From Brachybacterium alimentarium (GTDB taxonomy: Bacteria; Actinomycetota; Actinomycetes; Actinomycetales; Dermabacteraceae): a stretch of 64,000 bases of DNA. The notes below the pieces were generated by a model. The model had not been told where the DNA came from. It ran no database searches and was given only the letters and a program-made list of their open reading frames with translations. The position numbers and the translations under genes were made by a program. Positions within the stretch are counted from its first letter, which is position 1, and every line of letters starts with the position of its first letter. Positions 55,311 to 63,977 of the stretch are shown here, piece by piece. The stretch spans positions 168,163 through 232,162 of the forward strand of contig NZ_NRGS01000004.1 in NCBI RefSeq assembly GCF_002332425.1, read 5' to 3'.

Positions 55311-56872
55311 CAGATGACCGGGACCAGCACGATCTTCACCACGATGGAGAAGGCGAAGAGCGTGGCGTAGGCGGTCTCGATGCGCTCGTCGGCCCGCTTG
55401 GAGTTCGCGGCGTCGAGCACGGCGGGCTGGCCGAGGAAACCGGCCATGGCTCCGGCGACGCGCGGGGCGGAGAGGTCGAGAACCCAGCGACCCGCGAGCA
55501 GCAGCGCCACGCAGCTGAGCGCCGCGACGACCACGGAGAGCACCGCCGCCCGCCAGGCCGTGGGCGAGGAGAGCACGGAGGCGACGTCGGGCCCCGCGGT
55601 GAGGCCGAGCCCCGCGAGGAAGAGCAGCAGGCCCAGCTGGCGCAGCGTGATGTTGGCGCTGCCCGGGAGGGCCCAGACCACCGGTCCGGTGCGGCGCAGG
55701 GCGCCCAGTACCATGCCCACCAGCAGAGGGCCGGCCGCCGGGCCGAGCGAGAAGCTGCCACCGCCGGGCATCGGCACGGTGACCAGGCCCAGCGCGAAGC
55801 CGAGCACGAGGCCCAGCCCGAGCGAGAGCACGTCGAGCTCGCTGGCCTTGCGGTCCGAGTCGCCGAGCAGGGCGTGGACGGCTTCCAGCTTCGAGCGGTC
55901 CACGGCCACGGCCATGCGGTCGCCCGGTTCGAGCACGAGGTCATCGCGAGCCAGGAGCTCGAGGTCGCCGCGGCGCACCCGGGTGGGCACCGCCCCGAAG
56001 CGCACCGGGAGGTTCAGCTCGGCGATGGACCGCGAGGCGAGGTCCGGGTTGGAGACGGTGAGGCGGGTGAACTCGACCAGCGAGCGGTCATGGGCGATGT
56101 GCCGGGCGCTGCGCTCCCCGAGCTCCTCGGTCACCGCCTCGACCGCGTCCGGCATCCCGACGGCGACGACTTCGTCCCCGACCAGCAGGTCCTCCCCGGG
56201 CACGATCACCCGCACCGTGCCTGCGCGGCGCAGGTAGGAGAAGCGCACCTGCTGCTCCTGCCACTGGGGGATGTCCCGCAGGTTCGCCGGGCGCAGCACG
56301 TGCACGGTGGCCGAGTCGAGGCTGGTGCCGGCGAGCGCGGGGGTGTCCTTGCGGCCGGGCCAGTTGCGGGTGACGACGGTCGAGACCAGCACGATCCCGA
56401 CGATCACGCCGATCGGATAGCCGAAGGCATAGCCCACCGACGGCGCGGACGTCGAGGTCAGACGGTCGGCGGCGTCCAAGGCAGGGGCAGCGGTGAGCGC
56501 ACCGGTGAACAGTCCCAGCGAGAGGTCGCGGGCCAGGCCCAGCGTGTGGCCGAGCACGATCGTGGCGATCGCCGCGATCACGGTGCTGGCGGTGGCGGCG
56601 AGCAGCAGCGGCAGCTGACGGTTCAGCGTGCTGAAGAAGGCGGCACCGGCGGAGATGCCCACCGTGTAGACGAACAGGGCGAGGCCCAGGGACTGCACGA
56701 AGTCCATGCCTGCGCCGAGATGGGGAGCTGCCGCGGAGAGGGCGAGGCCGGTGAACAAGGCCCCCGCCGCACCGAAGCGCACGCGGCCGAACGGGATGGC
56801 TCCCAGCACGGCCCCCGTCGCGACGACCAGGAACAGCGTGAGGAGCGGGCTCCCCTCGAGGACGTCGATCAC
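55301..56872 (-). CDS. AspT/YidE-type transporter
   Basis: 523 residues. Two five-helix membrane modules (about 10-165 and 345-520) flank a central pair of TrkA-C (RCK) domains (about 190-335: VRVIVPGEDLLVGDEVVAVG, DDLVLEPGDRMAVAVD). This is the aspartate:alanine antiporter/YidE-YbjL duplication architecture. The GxPALD-like sequences TAAPALDAAD and QPAVLDAANS lie in equivalent positions of the two halves. It probably exchanges a small carboxylate; the substrate is not certain. The GTG at 56872 follows AAAGG by 6 bases; the frame extends to 57001 without support. Confidence 0.5.
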   Translation of the reverse strand: MIDVLEGSPLLTLFLVVATGAVLGAIPFGRVRFGAAGALFTGLALSAAAPHLGAGMDFVQSLGLALFVYTVGISAGAAFFSTLNRQLPLLLAATASTVIAAIATIVLGHTLGLARDLSLGLFTGALTAAPALDAADRLTSTSAPSVGYAFGYPIGVIVGIVLVSTVVTRNWPGRKDTPALAGTSLDSATVHVLRPANLRDIPQWQEQQVRFSYLRRAGTVRVIVPGEDLLVGDEVVAVGMPDAVEAVTEELGERSARHIAHDRSLVEFTRLTVSNPDLASRSIAELNLPVRFGAVPTRVRRGDLELLARDDLVLEPGDRMAVAVDRSKLEAVHALLGDSDRKASELDVLSLGLGLVLGFALGLVTVPMPGGGSFSLGPAAGPLLVGMVLGALRRTGPVVWALPGSANITLRQLGLLLFLAGLGLTAGPDVASVLSSPTAWRAAVLSVVVAALSCVALLLAGRWVLDLSAPRVAGAMAGFLGQPAVLDAANSKRADERIETAYATLFAFSIVVKIVLVPVIWNL

Positions 56873-57100
56873 GTGGAACCTTTCCAGAGCCCGCGACCGC
56901 GCACCGGCAGGTGCGCATCGAGCGCGGGCACCGCGGTGTGGAGTGGCCTTCCACGATAGTCGCGGCCGACGCGCACCGGGAGGGGAGTTGTCCGAGGTCA
57001 CGACGTCCGTGACGGCAGGTGACGCGGACGCCTGGGCGCAGGGTCCCGTGGATGCTCTGCTGCAGCGATCTGCGGCTGCTCGGCCGACGGCCGGGGCTGC

Positions 57101-57826
57101 TCAGCCGAAGGCGAGCGGCAGCATCTGACCGCGCTCGCCCAGAGCGTCGAGTTCGACCTGTTCCGCCTCGGTCGCGGGGCGCCGGCCGGTGGCGACGCGC
57201 AGGGCATCGGGGTCGGTCCAGGTCTCGGGGAGCCGCAGCCGCAGGCGGCGTTCGACCATGTCCCGGGCGGCAGCCAGCCCGTCTGCGGGCGGTCCGGCGG
57301 CGGGTGCGTGGGAGGCCAGACGACTCTCGGCGGCCGGTCTCTCGGCGGCCGGTCCGTCGGCCGTCGGAAGATGCGCGACCAGGTCCAGATGATGCAGCGT
57401 CCACTCGAGCACGTGGGCGCCGAGGTAGTCCCGCACCGTGAGGGTCTTGCCCTGGGTGCTCACCGGGAGGTCGGGGTGGGCGATCAGCGCGGCGCGACCG
57501 GCCGCTGCACCGAGGTCCTCGAGATGATGCCGCAGCAGGCCAGGATCCTCGTAGGCGTGGGCCAGGCGCACGACGAGCGCGTCGTGGGGGTCCTGGCCGT
57601 CCGGCATATCCGGCGACGGGGTCCAGTAGCTGAGCAGGTCGTGGGTGGGGGCGGTCTCTGCGGGAGTGGCGAGCGTGATCAGCACGTCCTGGGCGTCGAT
57701 CACCAGATGGGTGACCAGATCCCGCACGAGCCAGCCCCGGCAGCCGGACGGTTCCGCGAAGGCGTCGTCCGGAAGGGCGGCCACCGCCGAGCGCAGGGCC
57801 GACCAGGTCAGCGAGAAGAGGTCCAC
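57101..57826 (-). CDS. Mycothiol-dependent maleylpyruvate isomerase/DinB-family protein
   Basis: 241 residues. The N-terminal MDMPI domain has CRGWLVRDLVTHLVIDA with the first metal His, and LGAHVLEWTLHHLDLVAHL with the Glu-x-x-x-His-x-x-x-Asp-like ligands. The end is Leu/Ala-rich. Such DinB-fold enzymes use mycothiol in actinobacteria; the reaction here is unknown. The GTG start lacks a ribosome site, and a TAGCGT box ends 8 bases upstream, so the mRNA may be leaderless. It is a single gene, divergent from the Gfo/Idh gene at 58176. Confidence 0.5.
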   Translation of the reverse strand: MDLFSLTWSALRSAVAALPDDAFAEPSGCRGWLVRDLVTHLVIDAQDVLITLATPAETAPTHDLLSYWTPSPDMPDGQDPHDALVVRLAHAYEDPGLLRHHLEDLGAAAGRAALIAHPDLPVSTQGKTLTVRDYLGAHVLEWTLHHLDLVAHLPTADGPAAERPAAESRLASHAPAAGPPADGLAAARDMVERRLRLRLPETWTDPDALRVATGRRPATEAEQVELDALGERGQMLPLAFG

Positions 57827-58175
57827 GGGGGCACGCTAGCAAGCAGCCCCACAGCGACCCGGCGCGATCCACGCCGGTCCAGTGCGGTCCGAGCCGGCCC
57901 AGCGCAGTCCAGAGCGGGCCCACCCACCCCAGGGCGCGCCAGCTCAGCTCGCCCCAGGGCGCCCCCAGCTCAGCTCAGGCCAGAGCGCGCCAGCCCAGCC
58001 CATGGCAACATCCGGCACCTGCCTGCCGCCTGCGGCGTGGTGCAGGACACTTCAGGGCAGTGCCCACCGGACCAGGTGCGCCTGTCCGCGACGACGCGGT
58101 CCGTCGACGTCGCCGTGCAGCATCGGTCCGCCCGGGCAGTCCCGCACTCCGTCAGCCTCGCCGGAAAGGCGCCCC
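57827..58175. other. 349-bp divergent gap upstream of Gfo/Idh gene
   Basis: GC-rich and repetitive: CCAGGGCGC with CCCAGCTCAGCTC occurs twice at about 57929 and 57955, and CCAG-rich units fill much of the rest. No operator or hairpin stands out. Confidence 0.5.
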
Positions 58176-59330
58176 ATGCTCAACGTCGCGATCATCGGCA
58201 CCGGTTCCATCTCCGATGCACACCTGCGCGCCTACCTGGCCGCCCCTGACCTGGTGCGCATCGTCGCCCTGGGCGATCTGACCGTCGAGAAGGCCGAGGA
58301 GAAGCGCCAGGCATTCGGGCTGGAGGACGCCCGCACCTATGGCGATGCCGGCGAGCTGCTGGCGGCCGAGGATCTCGACCTGGTCTCCGTGACCACGCCC
58401 CCGTCGGCCCATCGCAGTGTGAGCGTGCAGGCGCTCGACGCCGGGGCGCATGTGATCGTCGAGAAGCCGATGGCGCCCTCGCTCGAGGACTGCGACGCGA
58501 TGCTCCAGGCGCAGCGCCGCAGCGGGAAGCTGCTCTCGGTGATCGCGCAGAACCGGTTCCGCCCGGAGATGATGCGCCTGAAGGCCGTGCTGGACAGCGG
58601 GAAGATCGGACCCGTCGCGCATGCCCGGATCTCCTCGGAGTGGTGGCGCGGCACCTCGTACTACGACCTGTGGTGGCGCGGCACGTGGGCGTCCGAGGGC
58701 GGCGGCTGCACCCTGAACCACGCCATCCACCACATCGACCTCGCGCTGTGGCTGCTGGGGTCCCCGCAGGCCGTGGTCGCGATGATGACCAACGCCGCGC
58801 ACGACAACGCCGAGGTGGAGGACCTCTCCGTCGCGATCCTGCAGTACGAGCGGGGCCTGGCCGAGCTGACCAGTTCCGTCGTGCACCACGGGGAGCGGCA
58901 GGAGATCGTGATCCAGGGCGAGCAGGCGCGCATCTCCCAGCCGTGGGAGGCGATCGCCGAGACGGCGATGCCCAACGGCTTCCCCACCCCGGACGGCAAC
59001 CCCTCGCTGACCGACGAGCTCGAGAGCCTGGTGGCCGATCTGCCCCCGCTGCCGCACACCGGGCACGCCGCCCAGCTGCGCGACGTGATCGGCGCGATCG
59101 GCGAGGGCCGTGCGCCGTTCATCGACGGCGAGGACGGCCGACGAGCGGTCGAGCTGGTCACCGCGATCTACGCCTCGGCCATCGAGCGCCGCACGGTCGA
59201 CCTGCCGCTCGCGCCGGAGAACCCCTACTACCGCTCCGGCACGCTGGTGGAGCGGGCGCCGCATTTCTTCGAGAAGACGGCCTCGGTGGGCGCGCTGGAC
59301 GGCGACATCACCGTCGGCGGAGACTCCTAG
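58176..59330 (+). CDS. Gfo/Idh/MocA-family oxidoreductase
   Basis: 384 residues. LNVAIIGTGSISDAHLRAYL is the dinucleotide-binding start, IVEKPMAPS the EKP motif and EGGGCTLNHAIHHIDLALWLLG the C-terminal His motif. A further 60 residues at the end contain RTVDLPLAPENPYYRSGTLV. GGAAAGG lies 7 bases before the ATG. It is followed after 100 bp by another family member, so the two probably act in sequence on one sugar whose importer is encoded next. Confidence 0.5.
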   Translation: MLNVAIIGTGSISDAHLRAYLAAPDLVRIVALGDLTVEKAEEKRQAFGLEDARTYGDAGELLAAEDLDLVSVTTPPSAHRSVSVQALDAGAHVIVEKPMAPSLEDCDAMLQAQRRSGKLLSVIAQNRFRPEMMRLKAVLDSGKIGPVAHARISSEWWRGTSYYDLWWRGTWASEGGGCTLNHAIHHIDLALWLLGSPQAVVAMMTNAAHDNAEVEDLSVAILQYERGLAELTSSVVHHGERQEIVIQGEQARISQPWEAIAETAMPNGFPTPDGNPSLTDELESLVADLPPLPHTGHAAQLRDVIGAIGEGRAPFIDGEDGRRAVELVTAIYASAIERRTVDLPLAPENPYYRSGTLVERAPHFFEKTASVGALDGDITVGGDS

Positions 59331-59430
59331 CGGTCGAAGGGCCCCGTCCCGCGGTCCATGACGCCCCCGCCTCACCTCCCCTCCCCGGCCTTCTCCCTCC
59401 CGCCCTGACCACCCCGTTGAAAGGATCCCC

Positions 59431-60519
59431 ATGGCAGTCTCCGAAGGAGCCAACTACGCCCCCGCCGCGATGCCGAAGCCGGTCGTCGAGCCCGGCGAGT
59501 TCGTCTTCGCCGTCATGCACCTCGATCATGGCCACATCTTCGGCATGACCCAGGGCCTGATCGGTGCCGGCGGCACCCCGAAGTGGGTCTACGACACCGA
59601 CGCCGAGCGCGCCGCCGCCTTCCAGGAGAAGTTCCCGGAGGTGAAGATCGCCAGCAGCGAGGAGGAGATCCTCGCGGACGACGACGTGCTGCTGGTCGCC
59701 GCCGCGGCCATCCCCTCCGACCGCGCCGCGCTGGGCATCCGGGTGATGGAGGCCGGCAAGGACTACTTCACCGACAAGACCCCGCTGACCACCCTCGACC
59801 AGCTCGCCGAGGCGAAGGCCGCCGTGGAGCGCACCGGCCGGAAGTACATGGTCTACTACTCCGAGCGCCTGCATGTCGAGGCCGCGGTGCTCGCCGGCCA
59901 GTACATCGAGCGCGGCGCGATCGGTCAGGTCATCCAGGTCCAGGGCATGGGCCCGCACCGCCTGGGCGATCCGGCCACCCGCCCTGACTGGTTCTACGAG
60001 CGCGCCCGCTACGGCGGCATCCTCACAGACATCGGCAGCCACAACTTCGAGCAGATGCTCACCTTCACCGGCTCCGACGACGCCGAGATCCTCTCGAGCG
60101 CGATCGGCAACTTCGCCCACCCCGACCACCCTGAGCTCGACGACTTCGGCGAGGCGCACATCGCCCTCTCCTCCGGCGCCTCCGGCTCGGTGCGCGTGGA
60201 CTGGTTCACGCCCGACGGTCTGCGCACCTGGGGCGACGGGCGCACGTTCATCGTCGGCACCGAGGGCTACATGGAGCTGCGCAAGTACGTCGACGTCACC
60301 ACCGACAACGGCGGCGGCCAGGTGATCCTGGTCGACGGCGAGGGCGAGCATCGCATCGACGCCACCGGCAAGGTGGGCTACCCGTTCTTCGGGGACCTCA
60401 TCCTCGACGTCCTGCACCGCACCGAGAACGCCATGACGCAGGCCCACGCCTTCAAGGCCGTGGAGCTGGCGCTGAAGGCCCAGGAGCAGGCGCGGGTGCT
60501 GCAGGCTCCGGGCGCCTGA
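59431..60519 (+). CDS. Divergent Gfo/Idh/MocA-family oxidoreductase
   Basis: 362 residues with the two-domain fold, but with unusual motifs. The N-terminus reads FAVMHLDHGHIFGMTQGL in place of the glycine-rich loop, and the EKP position reads FTDKTPLTT. The C-terminal side keeps YGGILTDIGSHNFEQMLTFTG with the usual Asp and His. It may bind a different cofactor or have shifted function. GAAAGG lies before the ATG. It ends the two-gene unit and is followed by a hairpin. Confidence 0.5.
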   Translation: MAVSEGANYAPAAMPKPVVEPGEFVFAVMHLDHGHIFGMTQGLIGAGGTPKWVYDTDAERAAAFQEKFPEVKIASSEEEILADDDVLLVAAAAIPSDRAALGIRVMEAGKDYFTDKTPLTTLDQLAEAKAAVERTGRKYMVYYSERLHVEAAVLAGQYIERGAIGQVIQVQGMGPHRLGDPATRPDWFYERARYGGILTDIGSHNFEQMLTFTGSDDAEILSSAIGNFAHPDHPELDDFGEAHIALSSGASGSVRVDWFTPDGLRTWGDGRTFIVGTEGYMELRKYVDVTTDNGGGQVILVDGEGEHRIDATGKVGYPFFGDLILDVLHRTENAMTQAHAFKAVELALKAQEQARVLQAPGA

Positions 60520-60555
60520 CCCTCCGCGCCCCGCGGGACGCACGCCTCTCCTGCA

Positions 60556-60587
60556 ACGGCCGCTGTCCCCTCGGGGACGGCGGCCGT
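60556..60587 (+). terminator. Terminator hairpin after the Gfo/Idh pair
   Basis: ACGGCCGC, a T-G wobble and GTCCCC pair with GGGGAC and GCGGCCGT around a small loop, 36 bp after the stop. Confidence 0.5.
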
Positions 60588-60784
60588 CGGCGTCGTGAGG
60601 CCCTCCCCACCGTCCCGACCCGCTCTGCCCCTCGCCCCAGCGCCTCCTCCACCGCCACCGCGCGCCCATCGCGCGCCCACGTGGAGGGGCGTGACCTGGG
60701 ACGCCATCGCACCCCAGTCCCATGACCGACATCCCGACGTGTTTTCTGCTGTATTTCGGACGTTAATCCACCTCTGGCCACCGC

Positions 60785-60814
60785 TTGACCTGAGGGTAGG
60801 CCTGGGCATACCGT
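60785..60814 (+). promoter_or_regulatory. Promoter TTGACC-18-TACCGT of the importer operon
   Basis: A -35 box TTGACC and a -10 box TACCGT (TANNNT) with 18-bp spacing. Transcription would start near 60821, directly before the operator motif. Confidence 0.5.
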
Positions 60815-60849
60815 GTCGATATCGACAGAAGTTTCCGAAATCTTTTCGG
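60815..60849. promoter_or_regulatory. Palindrome GTCGATATCGAC and 23-bp motif copy 2
   Basis: The perfect 12-bp palindrome (60815-60826) adjoins AGAAGTTTC, one variable base, G, four variable bases and CTTTTCGG (60827-60849). The 23-bp part matches the motif upstream of the lacI-type gene at all 18 fixed positions. Inside it, CCGAAA-TCT-TTTCGG forms an inverted repeat. Its place at the transcript start suits a repressor site. Confidence 0.5.
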
Positions 60850-60881
60850 CATGGACGCCGAACTTGCGAACTGGAGCAGCA

Positions 60882-62198
60882 ATGAAGCCTGTCACTCGCC
60901 GTGCGACTCTCGCCGGCCTCGGGATCTCCGTGCCCGCCCTCGTCACCCTCAGCGCCTGCGGCGGAGGCAAGCAGCCCGCCGGCGGCGCCGGCTCGTCGTC
61001 GAGCCTGTCCGTCTGGGCGCTGACCGGGGCCAAGGAGGACACCTACCAGCAGTCCTTCGATGCCTGGGACGACGCGAACCCGGACTCCCCCTTCGCCGTC
61101 GAGTTCTTCGCCAATGACTCCTACAAGGAGAAGATCCGCACCTCAATCGGCTCCGGCAACGCTCCGACCCTGGTGTTCAACTGGGCCGGCGGCACGCTGG
61201 AGGACTACGTCTCCAACGAGTCGGTCGTGGGCCTCTCCGGCAAGGTGGACGACGTCCTCTCGCGCACGATCGAGTCGATCGCCAAGGTCGGCGAGGTCGA
61301 CGGGAAGCAGTACGGCGTCCCGAACAACGACACCCAGCCGGTGGTCCTCTACTACAGCACCGAGCTCTTCGAGGAGCACGGCGTCACCCCGCCCACCACC
61401 TGGGCAGAGCTCATGACCGCGGTGGAGACCTTCGTCGAGGCGGACATCATCCCGATCGCCCTGGCCGGGCAGAGCGTGTGGCCCGAGCTCATGTACATCC
61501 AGTACCTCACCGACCGCATCGGCGGCGAAGGGGTCTTCGAGAAGGTTCTGAGCGGCGAGGCCGATGCCTGGTCCGACCCGGCCATCACCTCCGCGCTGGA
61601 GTCGATCGTGGAGCTGGTGGACGCCGGCGCCTTCGGCTCGAGCTTCGGATCGGTCGCCGCGGATGCGGGCGCCGATGCGGCCCTGGTGCACACCGGCCAG
61701 GCCGCGATGCTCCTGCAGGGCAGCTGGGTCTACGGGACCTTCAAGCAGGACGCGCCCGACTTCGTGGCCGACGGGAAGCTCGGCTTCCTGAACTTCCCGG
61801 CGGTCGAGGGCGGCGACGGCGACCCGTCCAACGTCGTCGGCAACCCTGCCAACTTCTGGTCCGTCTCCTCCGACGCGGACGAGGAGGTGCAGGAACTCGC
61901 CATCCAGTACCTCAACGATTTCAACCTCAACGAGGAGATGGTGGAGAGCTTCCTGGCCATGGGCGCGATCCCCGCGGTCAAGGACCTGGAGGACAAGCTG
62001 CCCGACCTCGACGACGGCGACTTCCTGTCCTTCGCCTACGACATGGTGACCAACGCACCGCACTTCCAGCTGTCGTGGGATCAGGCGCTGCCCGCGGCTC
62101 CAGCCCAGGAGCTGCTCACCAACCTCTCGCAGATCTTCCTCGGCGAGAAGGAGCCGGCCGATCTCGTCAGCGCGATGAACGCGACCCTGGACTCATGA
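60882..62198 (+). CDS. Sugar-binding lipoprotein of ABC importer
   Basis: 438 residues. The leader has VTRRATLAGLG (twin-arginine-like) and a lipobox LSAC with Cys26. The mature chain is a family-1 solute-binding protein (LSVWALTGAKEDTY at the start; VFNWAGGTLEDYV; MLLQGSWVYGTF). GGAG lies 7 bases before the ATG. It leads an SBP-permease-permease operon with a clear promoter and operator, and it follows two Gfo/Idh genes, so its ligand may be their substrate. Confidence 0.5.
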   Translation: MKPVTRRATLAGLGISVPALVTLSACGGGKQPAGGAGSSSSLSVWALTGAKEDTYQQSFDAWDDANPDSPFAVEFFANDSYKEKIRTSIGSGNAPTLVFNWAGGTLEDYVSNESVVGLSGKVDDVLSRTIESIAKVGEVDGKQYGVPNNDTQPVVLYYSTELFEEHGVTPPTTWAELMTAVETFVEADIIPIALAGQSVWPELMYIQYLTDRIGGEGVFEKVLSGEADAWSDPAITSALESIVELVDAGAFGSSFGSVAADAGADAALVHTGQAAMLLQGSWVYGTFKQDAPDFVADGKLGFLNFPAVEGGDGDPSNVVGNPANFWSVSSDADEEVQELAIQYLNDFNLNEEMVESFLAMGAIPAVKDLEDKLPDLDDGDFLSFAYDMVTNAPHFQLSWDQALPAAPAQELLTNLSQIFLGEKEPADLVSAMNATLDS

Positions 62199-63154
62199 CC
62201 GCAGCGCAGTCCCCTGCTCCGCCCGTTCCCCGGGAGGGTCGGGCGCCCTCCCGGGGCTCGGCGCGGTCCAGGGCCCGCACGAGCCTGCGCACCGCGCCGA
62301 GCAACTGGATGCTGGCCCCGGCGCTCGCCTTCTTCGGCATCTTCGCGCTGCTGCCGCTGGCGGGCGTCGTCGTGCTGTCCTTCTTCGCCTGGGACGGACT
62401 GGGCACCCCGTCGTTCGCCGGGTTCGATGCGTGGGTCTCGGTCTTCCAGAACCCGGTCACGCTGAACGCGATGAAGCTGACCTTCCTGATGACGGCACTG
62501 AGCTTCGTCGTCCAGTTCCCGCTGAGCCTGCTGCTGGGAACCTTCATGGCGGGGCACCAGCGGTACCGCGAGGCCTTCTCCGTGCTCTACTTCCTGCCGC
62601 TGCTGTTCTCGGCGGCGGCGACCGGTATCGCCTTCAAGGCGCTGCTGGACCCGAACTTCGGGCTCTCCCGGGCGTTCGACGCGGACTTCCTGCGACAGGA
62701 TTGGCTCGGTTCGCCGAACCTGGCGTTCTACACGCTGATCATGGTCATCTCGTGGTCCTTCGTGCCCTTCCACTCCCTGCTCTACCAGGCAGGGGTGCGG
62801 CAGATCCCGAAGTCGATGTACGAGGCGGCCACCCTCGACGGCGCGGGACGCACCCGGCAGTTCTTCAACGTCACCCTGCCCCAGCTGAAGTACACGATCG
62901 TCACCAGCTCCACGCTGATGCTGGTGGGCTCTCTGACCTACTTCGACCTGATCTTCATCCTCACCGGGGGCGGGCCCGGCAACGCGACGCGAGTGCTTCC
63001 GCTGGACATGTACCTGACCGGCTTCCGCTCGTATCAGATGGGGCCCGCGAGCGTCATCGCCGTGATCCTGATCGCCGTGGGACTGCTGCTGTCCCTCGGC
63101 CTGAACAAGGTCTCGGGCGCGGACAAGATGGAAAGTCAGATGGAGGGCGCCTGA
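62195..63154 (+). CDS. Sugar ABC permease, MalF type
   Basis: 319 residues. An Arg/Pro-rich tail of about 35 residues precedes six membrane helices; the EAA loop is SMYEAATLDGAGRTRQFFNV, and ILTGGGPGNATRVLPLDMY is typical of this class. Its ATG overlaps the binding-protein stop (ATGA). The long open frame from 61478 reads through the previous gene and is rejected. Confidence 0.5.
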   Translation: MTAAQSPAPPVPREGRAPSRGSARSRARTSLRTAPSNWMLAPALAFFGIFALLPLAGVVVLSFFAWDGLGTPSFAGFDAWVSVFQNPVTLNAMKLTFLMTALSFVVQFPLSLLLGTFMAGHQRYREAFSVLYFLPLLFSAAATGIAFKALLDPNFGLSRAFDADFLRQDWLGSPNLAFYTLIMVISWSFVPFHSLLYQAGVRQIPKSMYEAATLDGAGRTRQFFNVTLPQLKYTIVTSSTLMLVGSLTYFDLIFILTGGGPGNATRVLPLDMYLTGFRSYQMGPASVIAVILIAVGLLLSLGLNKVSGADKMESQMEGA

Positions 63155-63155
63155 G

Positions 63156-63977
63156 ATGAGAACCCGCAATCCGAACGTCGTCGGCGGGCTCCTGGGCTTC
63201 GCCTGGCTGCTGGTCATCCTGGTGCCGATCTACTACATCGTCATCACCAGCATCCGTCCGCGCGAGGACTACTTCAGCTCCAACCCGCTGTCGATCCCCT
63301 CCGAGTTCACCCTCGAACCGTTCCGCTACGTCCTGGAGAACGACTTCCTGCGGTACTTCGCCAACAGCGTCTTCGTGACCGTCGTGACCGTCGTCGCGGT
63401 GGTGGTGTCGTCGCTGATGGCCAGCTACGTGATCGTTCGCAGCCGCACCCGGCTGGCCCGCTTCAGCCAGAAGCTGTTCCTCATGGGCATCGCGATCCCG
63501 CTGCAGGCCACGATCATCCCGATCTACTACCTCATCGTGCAGCTCGGGCTCTACGACACCCTCTGGGCGCTGATCCTGCCCAGCGTCGCGTTCGCCATCC
63601 CGATCACCGTGCTGATCCTGACGAACTTCCTGCGAGACGTGCCCAAGGAGCTGTACGAGTCGATGACGGTGGACGGCGCCACCGACCTGCAGATGTTCCG
63701 GCGCCTGGTGCTGCCGCTGGCGAAGCCCGCGGTGGTCACCGTGGGCATCTACGACGCCCTGCAGGTGTGGAACGGCTTCCTGTTCCCGCTCGTGCTCACG
63801 CAGAGCTCCGAGATGCGCGTGCTGCCGCTGTCGCTGTGGGCGTATCAGGGGGAGTTCACCACGAACATCCCGGCGGTGCTCGCGGCCGTGATGCTCTCGG
63901 CGCTGCCGATCCTGGTGCTCTACATCGCCGGTCGGCGCCAGCTGATCAGCGGTCTCACCGCTGGGTTCAGCAAGTAG
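63156..63977 (+). CDS. Sugar ABC permease, MalG type
   Basis: 273 residues with six membrane helices, the EAA loop ELYESMTVDGATDLQMFRR and the ending ISGLTAGFSK. It starts one base after the previous stop (TGAGATG). It completes the fourth importer; no ATPase gene follows before the window ends 23 bp later. Confidence 0.5.
   Translation: MRTRNPNVVGGLLGFAWLLVILVPIYYIVITSIRPREDYFSSNPLSIPSEFTLEPFRYVLENDFLRYFANSVFVTVVTVVAVVVSSLMASYVIVRSRTRLARFSQKLFLMGIAIPLQATIIPIYYLIVQLGLYDTLWALILPSVAFAIPITVLILTNFLRDVPKELYESMTVDGATDLQMFRRLVLPLAKPAVVTVGIYDALQVWNGFLFPLVLTQSSEMRVLPLSLWAYQGEFTTNIPAVLAAVMLSALPILVLYIAGRRQLISGLTAGFSK

Larger units (their letters stand above)
60520..60881. other. 362-bp gap with terminator, promoter and operator of the last importer
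   Basis: It holds a terminator hairpin, a GC-rich featureless stretch (60600-60770), a sigma-70-type promoter, a 12-bp palindrome and the second copy of the 23-bp motif, in that order, before the importer gene. No gene is seen. Confidence 0.5.
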
